A DNA stretch of 64,000 nt from Sesamum alatum (lineage: Eukaryota > Streptophyta > Magnoliopsida > Lamiales > Pedaliaceae). Made by a program: the position numbers and the translations under genes. The stretch lies in the NCBI GenBank assembly GCA_034509735.1, contig JACGWO010000003.1:930001-994000 (forward strand), written 5' to 3'. Under the pieces are notes generated by a model. It had not been told where the DNA came from. It did not search any database and saw only the letters and a list, made by a program, of their open reading frames with translations. Each line of letters begins with the position of its first letter. Position 1 is the stretch's first letter. Of this stretch, positions 37,654 through 49,141 are shown piece by piece.

Positions 37654-37666
37654 TGGTATCAGATCC
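37654..37666 (+). other. Primer-binding site of element B
   Basis: TGGTATCAGATCC, with one change from the initiator tRNA-Met complement TGGTATCAGAGCC. One base separates it from the LTR end. Confidence 0.85.
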
Positions 37667-39588
37667 TGGTTCTGTGTTGTGGATTTAAGAATTTACATGT
37701 TATAATGTGTTAAGCATGTCGAACGTGTTTAAAATGTTTTCGTAAAGCATGTTTTACGATTTTTCTAGCATGATTATATGTATGAAAATGTGTTGATTTT
37801 ACTTTTGAAATTATGATATATCCATGCATTTTATGAGAATTTGATTTTTTGTAAATGCATGTTTATATTTTAGTTTTACAGCAGAAGTTTTTAAAAAAAA
37901 TTGGAAAACGTTCAGCAGCCGTTTGCTTGCTGCTCGCGCGCGCCCGCTGGCTGTCTGTGCTGGCGGGCAGCGCAGGCAAGCGGCCTGCGCATGCTTCCGC
38001 CCAGCGCACGCGGGCGTCCGATGCGCACGCGCTATGCAGGCAGAGGTGCTTGTGTGCGTGTGGCCGGCCGTCGGCCGGTCTGGGATGTTTGGGCCGTTTT
38101 GCATCGTTTTTCATGAAAATTTTGATTTTTCGATTTCTGCTATTTTCTGAATGTGAGTTATTTTGGCATATTTAATTTTAGTTAAATTATATTTTTCTAA
38201 AATTATTTTTGATGCCTTAGATTATTTTTGAAATGGTTTTCCAACTAAAATTGTTTATACATTAGATGTATGGGTGATATCCATTTTTTTAATTGCATTA
38301 TTAATGTATTATTTTCTACACTAAATTATGTTTATGGTTAGATATTGGATATCTTATTATAAATGCATGGAATGTTTTATTTGTTGGCATATTTATAGTT
38401 GATATAAATGTACTTTGTTGTTGTTTATTTGATAAACAATAAGGATGATCATTAGACCTTTTTAGCCTATGCATGGTTTAATTTATTGTTGGGTGCGGCC
38501 TACGTGGCTCTTTGTTTTTTCTTCTTTCTATGGTTTTTAGCCTTGAAATAATAAGGCTTTCTTCCTCTCTTTTAATGTACCTCCCGACTTTTGATTGGGG
38601 TTTCTTTTAAGTTGTAATGAGAGTAGATTAGGTTGTGAGGCTTTATTTGTTAAACGAACAAAGTTTCCAAGGAGATGAAGTTCCGATGGACGGCATGATG
38701 GAAGGTCAAGAAGAATAAAGGAGGAATTTTTACAAGCCCCATTAGAATGATAATGGGATGTAAATATTGTAATAGTGTAGGCCTACCGTAGTTTGACCAT
38801 AGATCCACTACAAGCTCAGTGGATCACCTAGGAATGGGCTTGTGATCATCCTAACAGGGGCGTGCTAGGCTTGTTTTGCACGTGCTTAAGTTTTTTATGC
38901 TTTGATGTATGGTGTGTTTGGAATTCATCTTATTACATTATATGTATGAATCTTGAGCATGCAAAATACTAATAATGACGAAGTCTCAGTCTTAATAAAA
39001 TGATTAACTCTCACTTGGATGGTCCAAGTAAATATTAGGCCAAAAATAGAATTAAATCAAATGGTTTGATTATTCCAAGCCTTTTCCATCCTTAATAATG
39101 TAATGAGGAAGCTACTTGCATATAAAGCGTGGTCTCACGAGTCGTGGCATGTTTTGGAATGAAAGAAAGCTGCATTATTGTTACGAACAAAGAAATATGC
39201 TCCTGTTTCCCTGTCTCACGTGTCGTGGGAGGCAACAGTTGAGATATAATTTGGTTGATGGGTCGGGCCTAACGCCGAAGTAACATGATTCACTTGGAGT
39301 CCTCTGAATCATGTGAAAGAGGTAAGGCAAAATATCTTGGCATCTCATTGGATGAGAATGGTATTGGATACCTCCCACAAAACTTTTTCTATGTGAATCG
39401 TAAAAGCGGGGCATGGAGAATTGCATTTGTGGATCCCAAGCCCACTAGGAAATGGTTTCCCGAAACCCCACTTGAGAGTGGTGGGCTTCGTAGAAATAGA
39501 GGGAGGGTTAATGACTAAAGACCATGTCATAAACTTGAATTAATATTACAATTCGGTTGCTAATTTCTGCTTTACATTTTGAATATAG
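37667..39588 (+). other. Element B leader with GC-rich island
   Basis: About 1.9 kb before gag. A roughly 180-bp GC-rich island at 37911-38090 has long runs of alternating GC (for example tcgcgcgcgcccgctggc). It produces several overlapping open frames, none credible as genes. Palindromes CACGAGTCGTG (39136-39146) and CACGTGTCGTG (39217-39227) are 81 nt apart. A 77-codon ORF (39285-39518) is not conserved in frame in the sister elements. Confidence 0.7.
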
Positions 39589-40018
39589 ATGTCTAAGAAT
39601 TCGTTATCTATGATATGGAGACTAACAAATTTAATGGAACGAACTACAACGATTGGCTGCGTAATCTGAGGAGTGTCCTCGATTATGGAAACCAGGCTTA
39701 TGTTCAGGATAAGCCATTTCCCATAACCTTATCGGAAGATTCCTCGCTAAAAGAGCGTTTGACGTTCAGAAAATGGCATGAGGATGACCGCAAGGTACGC
39801 AGCATCATACTGGCATCCATGACGAATGAGATCAAGAAATAGTATGATAGGCTGGACCATGCCAGGGCGATAATGCTCCGCTTACAAGATATGTATGCGG
39901 TTCTGAGATAGGCATATTAGGTATGCAGCCATAAAAGCATTTTTCGGCACCAAGATGACTGAAGGATCCTCTGTACATGAACATGGGATCAAGATGCTTT
40001 TCCTTGTGGAAAAACTTG
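39589..40018 (+). pseudogene. Element B gag, first part
   Basis: ATG at 39589 (MSKNSLSM), then a frame change into TNKFNGTNYNDWLRNLRSVL (39615 on). A TAG stands at 39840 after MTNEIKK, in place of the glutamine seen in sister elements, and a second frame break is near 39912. It is interrupted at 40018 by element A inside the codons of a LVEKL-EGLK stretch, and continues at 48432. Confidence 0.85.
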
Positions 40019-42216
40019 TGTTAGACTAGGTGACCAGAAAGCCAATTGGATTGGCGGTTTTGGGTACTACTTAGGAATCCTTATTAAAGTAATATTGACT
40101 TGATGATATAGTAAGTATTCATCCGTGGCACTATGTGTTTATTATGCTTACTGATTACATTAGCGTTTTAACGTCACAACAAATGCTCACAGACCAATTG
40201 GATAACCCATGTAGTTGGATTGCGCATTAGATGACAGCTATGAAACTAACTTCTGAGGGTTGGTCTGAAATGTTCTAAGTCCAGGACCTCGAGACAGGGC
40301 ATCGAGGGTCCTATAGAGACTTGCACTAAGGATTGCAATCATTGGATGAGTGTCGTATTTTATCGGCGACAGACGTTGGACGTCTATGCAATATTAGTGG
40401 GTTAGTTGACAAGGGTGTTAGCTGACTGAACTGACTTGCAAGAATCGTCATATGGAAACCTTGGTGGCTTGGTCGGTATGACTGGAATTCCCGCCTCTGA
40501 TAGTACGAGATTAGTCCTCGACTTGAGGAATCATGACAGTCACAAGCATATGAAGGTTATATCTAGGGTCTGGCAAGAGATGTCCGTATCTAGGATACGT
40601 TCATCATAAGTATTGAGGATGGTAAATTCGAAGATAGGATCCATCACCTGTCAGTATATGACAGTCAAGTCTCCTATGCGCTCTGAGACGGTTTAAGCTC
40701 TTTAAGTCTGTGGCCACAGCGATTAGTCGAGTAGGGAATAGTTGCCTACGTCGATCAATAGAGCACACGTGTCTCGAGTAATTGAGCATAGTTGTCTAGT
40801 CCAGGATGGGAACCGACGCCCAATTCCATGCCCGAGACTAAGATCGGGAGACGGATGATGGGAGGACCGTACTCGTATGGAACTCGGGAGCTTAAATATT
40901 CACGCCAACATTCACCTAGTCTTTAGTGCCATGGACCGTTGCTAGATAGCCACCCATAGTGACGGGCGTTTTTTTGATTAAGGCTTAATTGGAAAACCAG
41001 TTAATTAAATTAGATATAATTGACCAATTGCGTTGGACACAAGCCCAATTCTAGCTGAGGGTGAACCTAATGACTCACGCAAATCACTTTGGATTTGGTG
41101 GAATTAATTTGGAATTATTTCTAGAAGAAGCGAATAAATTTAATTGGATTAAATTTATTCAAGAGAGAAAATAAATGATTGGATCATTTATTGGGAAATT
41201 CATTTGATGGATGGTCCAAGATTAATTAATTGATTAGTTAATTTTGGACTAAGAATCTTTAAATTAATTGGATTAATTTATTGGGTTTTGGCTAGAATAA
41301 TGATTGGATCGATTATTCTTAATTTGGACTTATGTTTATTTAATTGGATTAAATAAACTATTGGGATTCAATTGGATTGAAATAAATTAGATAATTAATT
41401 CCTAATGATTCTTGTTTTGTACTTAAATTTAATTAGATTAATAAAATCCAAAAGCATGAAATTCAAGTCCACATCTTATACAAGTTGAAGCATGTTGTAG
41501 GAGAATTTGGAGCTTTCTACTAATGTGTATAGGCCATGTGAGGTGCATGTGGAGGTGGTTCTCCATGTGCCATCATGGGTGATACTTGTGCTATAATAAA
41601 GTATTTATGGACGTTAGCCTTGGAGGTTTATTGATGGAAGTTGAATTTTGAATTCAAAAATTCCTACTTACACATAAAATACACTACACAAAAATACACT
41701 AACATGCTTCATTTTTGCTAGAGATTTTTAAGCCAAAAACACCTATGAAATTTCTCTCTAAGTGTTCTTTTCTTTTGGAAAGAAAAGAACTTAAAACATT
41801 CTAAAGATCACTAATTGATAGTGTTGCTTTGGAATTATTTTTTTCTTCTTTTCACTATATTTTATCTAGCAATAAACTATAGTTTGAATCCTTAATGTAG
41901 TGTGGACAATACCTAGAGGAGTTCTACGTTGGACTCTCAAGTGAACGAAACAAGGAAACGAAAAGGGAACAAAGTTAGAACCGGTTCTACATGCAACGAA
42001 CACAAGGTTGGTTTTCTTTACGTTTTCATGTATCTTTTGGTTTTTAATCCTTTAGCCACAAATCTAGCATCTTCTCCTCTATTAATTTATGCTTTGACAT
42101 ACACAGAACACCCGAGAACTTCAAAGGGAACACCCCTTTGAACCCGTTTTATATTATGCTTTAAATTCACGTTTTTACGCTGCCGTTGCGTTCCGGGGCT
42201 GTACCCGATTCTTTCA
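40019..42216 (+). mobile_element. Element A 5' LTR
   Basis: 2198 bp from TGTTAGACTAGGTGACC to CCCGATTCTTTCA. The mid-LTR block is at about 40914-40965 and the terminal hairpin TTCAAAGGG-AACA-CCCCTTTGAA at 42120-42142. It retains about 56 bp after the phrase gagggtgaacctaa that the 3' LTR has lost. Confidence 0.9.
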
Positions 42217-42217
42217 G

Positions 42218-42230
42218 TGGTATCAGAGCC
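42218..42230 (+). other. Primer-binding site of element A
   Basis: TGGTATCAGAGCC, an exact complement to the initiator tRNA-Met 3' end, one base after the LTR. Confidence 0.92.
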
Positions 42231-43841
42231 CGGTTCAGTATTGTGGCTATAAGATTTATATGTTATTATGTGTTAAGCATGAAGAACATGTTTAAATTGC
42301 TTATGGGACGGCCGACCGGCAGCGCTGTTTTGTGCTGTGTTTGCCGTTTTTCCGAAAAAATTGGATTTTCCTGGTTTCTGCTAGTTTTCTGAAATTATTA
42401 ATTTTGGCATATTTTAATTTTTAGTTAATTAAATTTTTCTAAAATTATTTTATGCCCTGGATTATTTTGGAAATGGTTTCCAAACTTAAATTATTTTTAC
42501 ATTGGATGTATGGATGATATCCATTTTCTCAATTGCATTATTAATATATTATTTTCTGCACTTAATTATGTTTATGTTTAGATATTGGATATCTTGTTAT
42601 AAATGCATGATATGTATTTATTTGTTGGCATATTTATATTTGTTATATATGTGCTTTGTTGTTGTTTATTGGATAAACAATAAGGATGATCACTAGCCCT
42701 TTTTGGCCTATGTATGGTTTATTTATTGTTGGGTGAGGTCTGCATGCGTCTTCATTTTTTTATTCCATCTATCGTTTTTAGCCTTGGAATATTAAGGCTT
42801 GCTTTCTCTCTTTTAATGTATCCCCCCCAACTTTTGATTGGGGTTTCTTTTTAAGTTGTATGAGAGTAGATTAGTTGTGAGGTTTTACTTTGATAAATGT
42901 AAGCTTCCATGGAGATTAAGGCCCAGAAGAGGTCCGTTGGACAGAACCTATGACGGAAGGCCCAAGAAGAACAAAGAAGGATTTACAAGGCCCCATTAGA
43001 TAGATAATGGGATGTAAAAATTGTAATAGTGTAGGCTTACCCTAAATTGACCATAGATCCACTGCGGGCTCAGTGGATCACTTGGGAACGAGCTTGTGAT
43101 CATCCTTCAGGGGCGTGCTAGGATTATTTTGCATGTGTTTAATGTTTTAACGTTTAATGTATGATCTGTTTGGAATGTATCTATTTACATTGAATGTTTT
43201 AAATTTGAGCATGCAAAATACTAATAATGATGAGGTCTCGGTCTTAATAAACTATAACTCCCACTTGGATGGTCTAAGTAAATATTAGGCCCAAAATAGA
43301 ATTAAAATCAAATGGTTTGATTATTCCAAGCCTTTCATCCATAGCACTGTAGTAAGGAAGCTACTTTCACCCATTCGTGGTCTCACGAGTCATGGCATGT
43401 TTGGAATGGAAAAAAGCTGCACTGTTGTTGTGAACGAATTGAATATGCTCCTATTTCCCTGTCTCACGAGTCGTGGGGGGAGATAGTTGAGATATTCATT
43501 TGGTTGATTGGTCGGGCCTAACGATGAGTAACATGATTCACTTGGAGTCCTCGGGATCATGTGAAGAAGCGAGGCAAAATATCTTGGGGATCTCATTGGA
43601 TGGGATGGTATAGGTTACCTCCTACAAATTATTTTTCCGTGTGAATCGTAAAAACGGGGCATGGAGAATTGCGTTTGTGGACTCCAAGCCCACTAGGAAA
43701 TGATTTCCCAAAAACTCCACTTGAGAGTGGTGGACTTTTTGAAGAAATAGTGGGAGGGGTTAATGACTAAAGGCAAAGTCTTAGCTTGAATTCAATATTA
43801 TAATAATCTACTAAATTTCCTGCTTTACATTTTGAATGTAG
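42231..43841 (+). other. Element A leader
   Basis: Non-coding leader, shorter than those of B and G. The GC-rich block is reduced to about 42304-42350. Palindromes are at 43384-43394 (CACGAGTCATG, one mismatch) and 43465-43475 (perfect), 81 nt apart. Confidence 0.7.
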
Positions 43842-44827
43842 ATGTCTAAGAATCCACTCGTTGTAATTCTTGAGATTAACAAATTTGACGGAACAAACTA
43901 TAATGATTGGCTGTGAAATCTGAGGATTATCCTCGATGTTGAAAATTAGGCTTACGTTCTGGATAAGCCTCTTCCTCGGATCTTGCTAGAAGGGTCCTCG
44001 TTAGAAGAGCGTTGACGTTTAATGACTGGCAAGAGGATAACCGCAAGGTCCGTAGCATCATACTGACATCCATGACTAATGAGATCCAGAAACAATATGA
44101 TCGGCTAGATTATGTCAGCTCGATAATGCTCCGCATGAAAGACGTTTATGCGGTACCGGACCGGCATATTAGATATGTTGCGACAAAGGCATTTTTCGGA
44201 GCTAAGATGACAGAAGGGTCGTCTGTACACCAGCATGGAGTGATGATGCTATCTCTAGTGGAGAAGCTCAAAGACCTCCGAGCTGATCTTGGAAAAGAGA
44301 CGTACATTGACGTAATTCTTCAGTCTCTTCCTCCCTCTTTTGACCCGTTTATCGTTAACTATAACATGAATGGGCTTGAAAAAGACCTTCATGAGTTGAT
44401 AAATATGTTGGTCCAATACGAGGCAATGATTGAAAAGTCTGCGTCGTTTGTATTGGTGGGGGAGGCTTCGACCTCAATAGCGAAAGGCAAATGGGCCAGA
44501 CGCTGGAGGAGGAAGAAGGGTAAGACAGAATCAGCCTCTGCTAACGCTCAAAGCGCTCCTGTTGCCATGCTGGGCATGGGCAAAGGAAAGAGGAAGGCGG
44601 TTCGGCAGTCAAGGATTGCAAAAGATGTTTGTATATATTGCCGTGAAAAGGGGCATTGGAAGAGGGAGTGTCCTAAACTCCTCTCCAACCAAGGTAGATT
44701 TGATTTGAACTTTAACATGATTACTATTCTGCTTCTTGGGTATTGGATACCAGCTGTAGAGCTCATATCTGCAAATGCTTTGCAGGTGATGGAAAGGAGT
44801 AGAAGGCTAAGACAGAGATGGTTCTAA
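43842..44827 (+). pseudogene. Element A gag with zinc knuckle
   Basis: ATG at 43842 (MSKNPLVVILEINKFDG). A TGA falls after YNDWL (tgg ctg tga) and a further frame break is near 44012; from there 44012-44827 is open for 271 codons. This includes SIILTSMTNEIQKQYDRLD, AFFGAKMTEGSS, VEKLKDLRADLGKETY and an intact CCHC zinc knuckle CIYCREKGHWKREC (44629-44670). After it comes WIPAVELI, where sister elements have the protease start VLDTG. Confidence 0.87.
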
Positions 44828-46248
44828 AGCTAGGCAATGGCTGGGCTGTTGCTGTAAAAGCTATAAGACCAACTAGGCTTAGCCAGTGATCATGTTACGA
44901 TAGAGTTGATAGGTCAAAATTATGTAACCTAGCATGATCAAAATTATGTTTTTCTATTGTTGGACAATTAGGATTACATGTTTTTTATCAATAAAAGTTT
45001 CTTTTATTTGACAAAGAATGGTTATTCTTGTCTGTTGTTGCTTGCATAAGTGTTTCAAGTAGAGCGACACCTCAGTACGATATTGCAAAGATCATTTGAA
45101 ATTAAGTTTGCTCACTGACTATATTCAAGTTCTCCTAAGGGCGACCAAAATATCCTAGATACCTAAAAGGTACAGGTTTCTGGGTCAGTCCGGTCAATTG
45201 GATTATAATCCAAGAGACATAAGGAGAAGCAATGTTGGACATTGGATCGAATCAATGGCTTGGAGCCATGTAATTCGACATGGAATTCAAACTAGGTTTG
45301 AAACTCCATGTAACTGGAATATTCATTTTTGATGAGTTCATACGGGGTATGACTCGATCAATAACGAGCTTGAGGGTCAGTGGGAGTTTGGTTGTGTTCC
45401 TAGTGTTTAAAGTATGTAATGTCTCATTCATTTGGAATGAATTTAAGATGTTAGGAAACACTGAAACACGAACGTTGTTCACGCAATTTTCCATGAAAGG
45501 AATTGGATTCCTATATATAGGGTTAAGCTATCCAAGACTCAATCAGGGTTGACTGATGAGGAAGCTTAGATGTTTGACCTCCCCTACATCTTTGTCGTAG
45601 GCAACATGGGTATGTTGTATGGTGCATTGGACCTGATGTTATGTATGCTTTGGGCATAACGATGGAAATTGGGTGTGTACTGAGGAGGCAGTAGACTACT
45701 ATTGAGAACAGTCTTTAATACCTGAATAAGGATTAAGAAAGTGTTCTTAATGCACGTTCTATGGGGAGTTGATTTTGGAAGGCTATAGCGATACTAGCTT
45801 CAAGGATCATGTGAATAATATCTAGTCTCAGTATGAACATATGTTCAGGCTTAATGGTAAGGTGGTGGCTTGGAAAGGTTTCAAGCAGGATACCACGATG
45901 GAACATGAAAGTTGAATGTATGGCAACTTTAGAAGTCGCTCTGTAAAGTGGTTTGGATGAAAAACCACATCCAATGGTTGGGTGTGGTGCCTAGCACGGC
46001 CGAGCCAGTAGTTACCTTGGAGGATAACAACATGGCTGTAGCGCAAGCTACAAGACCGAGATCTCGTCATGGATCCAGGAAAATTCTTAGACAATACCAT
46101 TTGCTTGGAGCAATGGTATTAAGAGGTGACGTGCTGTTGGACTGCATCATCTTGACAGAAATAAGGTAGACCCGTGAGACCGAGCCGGATATCGCAGATT
46201 ACTCATGCTCAAATAAGTCTGAGCGACATAGGTGATTGGCTTTAGGTC
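44828..46248 (+). pseudogene. Element A pol remnant with large deletions
   Basis: Only scraps of pol. The protease-side GNGWAVAVKAI and a stop-rich link come first. The sequence then passes directly to an RT N-terminal scrap (about 45175-45250) and RT palm sequence (about 45370-45530) where SLVVFLVFKV replaces the expected segment before YVDD, and YVDD itself is lost. RNase H scraps follow (GELILEGYSDTSF at about 45765, MFRLNGKVVAWKGF at 45841-45885). Integrase is absent. Not functional. Confidence 0.82.
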
Positions 46249-46259
46249 AAGTGGGAGAT
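46249..46259 (+). other. Polypurine tract of element A
   Basis: AAGTGGGAGAT immediately before the 3' LTR; primes plus-strand synthesis. The same tract precedes the 3' LTR of B. Confidence 0.85.
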
Positions 46260-48431
46260 TGTTAGAATAGGTGACCAGAAAGCCAATTGGATTGGCGGTT
46301 TTGGGTACTATTTAGCAATCTTTATTAAAGTAATATTGACTTGATGATATAGTAAGTATTCATCCGTGGCACTATGTGTTTGTTGTGCTTACTGATTCCG
46401 TTAAACGGCATTTTAACATCACAACAAATGCCCACAGATCAATTGGATAACCCATGTAGTTGGGCTGCGCATTGATGGCAACTATGAAACCAACTTCTGA
46501 GGGTTGGTCTGAAATATTCCAAGTCGAGGACCTCGAGACAGGGCATCGAGGGTCCTATAAAGACTTGCACTAAGGATTGCATTCATTGGATGAGTGTCGT
46601 GTTTCATCGGGGACAGACGTTGGACATCTATGCAATATTAGTGGGTTAGTTGACAAGGGTGTTAGCTGACTGAACTGACTCACAAGAATCATCATATGGA
46701 AGCCTTGGAGGCTTGGTCGGTATAACTGGAATTCTCGCTCCGATAGTACGAGATTCGTCCTCAGACTTGAGGAATCATGGCAGTCACATGCATATGAAGG
46801 TTGTATCTAGGGTCTGGAAAGAGATGTCCGTATCTGGGATACGTTCATCATAAACCTTATCCAGTGCAGTCGGAATATGTATTGAGGATGGTGTATTTCA
46901 AGATAGGATCCGTCATCTGTCAGTATATGACAATCGAGTCTCCTATGCGCTCTGACATGGTTTAAGCTCTTTAAGTCTGTAGCCACAGCGATTGGTCGAG
47001 TAGGGAATGGTTTCCTACGTCGATCAATAGAACACACGTGTCACGAGTTATTGAGCATAGTTATCTAGTCCAGGATGGGAACCGACGCCCAATTCCATGC
47101 CCTAGACTAAGACCGGGAGACGGATGATGGAAGGAACGTACTCGTATGGAACTCGGGAGCCTAAATGTTCACGCCAACATTCACCTAGTCTCTAGTGCCA
47201 TGGGCCGTTGCTAGACGGCCACCCTTGGTGACAAGCATTTTTCCGATTAAGGGTTAATTGGAAAACAGTTAATTAAATTAGATTTAATTGACCAATTATC
47301 TTGGACACAAGCCCAGCTCTAGCTGAGGGTGAACCTAAAGAAGCGAATAAATTTAATTGGATTAAATTTATTCAAGGGAGAAAATAAATGATTGGATCAT
47401 TTATTGGGAAATTCATTTGATGGATGGTCCAAGATTTATTAATTGGATTAGTTAATTTTGGACTAAGAATCTTTAAATTAATTGGATTAATATATTGGGT
47501 TTTGGTTAGAATAATTGATTGGATCGATTATTCTTAATTTGGACTTATGTTTATTTAATTGGATTAAATAAACTATTGGGATTCAATTGGATTGAGATTA
47601 ATTAGATTAATTAATTTTCAATGATTCTTGTTTGGACTTAAATTAAATTAGATTAATAAAGTCCAAAAGCATGGAATTCAAGTCCACATCTTATACAAGT
47701 TGAAGCATGTTGTAGGAGAATTTGGAGCTTTCTGCTAATGTGTATATGACATGTGAGGTGCATGTGGAGGTGGTTCTCCATGTGCCATCATGGGTGATAC
47801 TTGTGCTATAATAGTGTATATGTGGAAGTTAGCCTTGGAAGTTTATTGATGGAAGTTGAATTTTGAATTCAAAAATTCCTACTTACACATAAAATATACT
47901 ACACAAAAATACACTAACATACTTAATTTTTGCTAGAGATTTTTAAGCCAAAAATACCTCTGAAATTTCTCTCTAAGTGTTCTTTTCTTTTGGAATGAAA
48001 AGAACTTAAAACATTCTAAAGATCACTAATTGATAGTGTTGCTTTGGAATTGTTTTCTTCTTCTTTTCACTATATTTTATCTAGCAATAAACTATAGTTA
48101 GAATCCTTAGTGTGGTGTGGACAATACTTAGAGGAGTTTTACGTTGGACTCTCAAGTGAACGAAACAAGGAAACAAAAAGGGAACATAGCTAGAACTGAT
48201 TCTACGTGCAATGAACACAAGGTTGGTTTTCTTTACGTTTTCATGTATCTTTTGATTTTTAATTCTTTAGCCACAAGTCCAACATCTTCTTCTCTTTTAA
48301 TTTATGCTTTGACATACACCGAACCCCCGGGAACTTCAAAGGGAACACCCCTTTGAACCCATTTTATATTATGCTTTAAATTCACATTTTTACGCTTCTG
48401 TTGTGTTCCCGGGCCGTACCCGATTCTTTCA
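46260..48431 (+). mobile_element. Element A 3' LTR
   Basis: 2172 bp from TGTTAGAATAGGTGACC to CGATTCTTTCA. The mid-LTR block is at about 47183-47232 and the terminal hairpin at 48335-48357. Compared with the 5' LTR it lacks about 56 bp after 47338. Confidence 0.9.
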
Positions 48432-49141
48432 GCTTGAGGGTCTCAAAGCTGGGCTTGAGAATGATACATATATAGATGTGACCCTACAGTGTCTTCCTCC
48501 CTCTTACGACCCTTTTGTCGTGAATTACAACATGAATGGGCTTGAGAAGTCCATACACGACTTGATTAACATGTTGACCCAGTTCGAAGCAACGACCAAA
48601 AGGTCTGCGCCGGCGATACTGGTTGGGGAGGCTTCAACCTCTAAGGCGAAAGGCAAGAGGGCCGGACGCTTCTGTTGCCCCTGTGGGGATGGGCAAAGGA
48701 AAGGGAAAGGTTGGATCGCAACAGTCGAGGGAAAATGATGTCTGCATGCATTGCCATGGAAAAGGGCATTGAAAGAGGGACTGCCCCAAGCTCCTCTCCA
48801 ATCAAGGTATGTTTGTTATTGAGGTTAACATGATTACTAATTCTGATTCTAGGGTATAAGGGGCCGGCTGTGGAGCTCACATCTGCAATGATTTGCAGGT
48901 GTTGGAAAGAAGCAGAAACTAAGTAGGGACGAGGTCGTGCTGAGGCTGGGTGATGGCAAGGCTATTGCTGCTGAAGCTGTAGGTCTGGACCACTTAGTTG
49001 TTAGTGATCAAGTTAGGATAGAATTAAAAGATTGCTATTATGTACCTAGCATGATCAAGAATATCATTTCTATAGCGTTGTTGGACAATGCTGGTTTTGA
49101 GTTTATGATCAATAAAAACTGTTTTTATTTGATGAAGAATG
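48432..49141 (+). pseudogene. Element B gag second part and protease region
   Basis: Resumes the gag interrupted at 40018: GLKAGLENDTYIDVTLQCLPP, NYNMNGLEKSIHDLINML, AILVGEASTSKAKGKRAG. The zinc knuckle near 48743-48785 reads C-MH-C-HGKG-H with TGA in place of the TGG found in A, then KRDC. The protease motif is lost (GAGCGAH instead of DTGCGAH). VVSDQVRIELKDCYYVPSMIK (about 48985-49050) follows. It is cut at 49141 by solo LTR D. Confidence 0.86.

Larger units (their letters stand above)
40019..48431 (+). mobile_element. Copia element A (both LTRs, defective interior)
   Basis: An 8413-bp element inserted in the gag of B. LTRs are 40019-42216 and 46260-48431; the flanking 5-mers ACTTG (40014-40018) and GCTTG (48432-48436) differ by one G-to-A change. 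It has a primer site and a polypurine tract, but the interior is only about 4.0 kb and lacks integrase and most of RT. It could have moved only with proteins supplied by relatives, or lost the parts after insertion. Confidence 0.9.

Noticed and set aside
37811..38175. Several overlapping open frames on both strands at about 38 kb (Arg/Ala/Cys-rich).
   Set aside because: They arise from the GC-rich leader island, which lacks stop codons in all frames. No family resemblance.
39285..39518. A 77-codon ORF in the leader of B, with similar phrases (ISLDENG, YLPQ) in H, G and A, as a possible extra retrotransposon gene.
   Set aside because: Single-base indels change the frame between the copies, and the majority sequence runs into a stop after about 39 codons (YLPQ then about seven residues). 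Nucleotide conservation of the leader explains the similarity.
45280..45552. A 90-codon ORF in element A as a possible novel gene.
   Set aside because: It is RT palm sequence of the copia pol with frameshifts, recognisable by comparison with B at 56865-57080.
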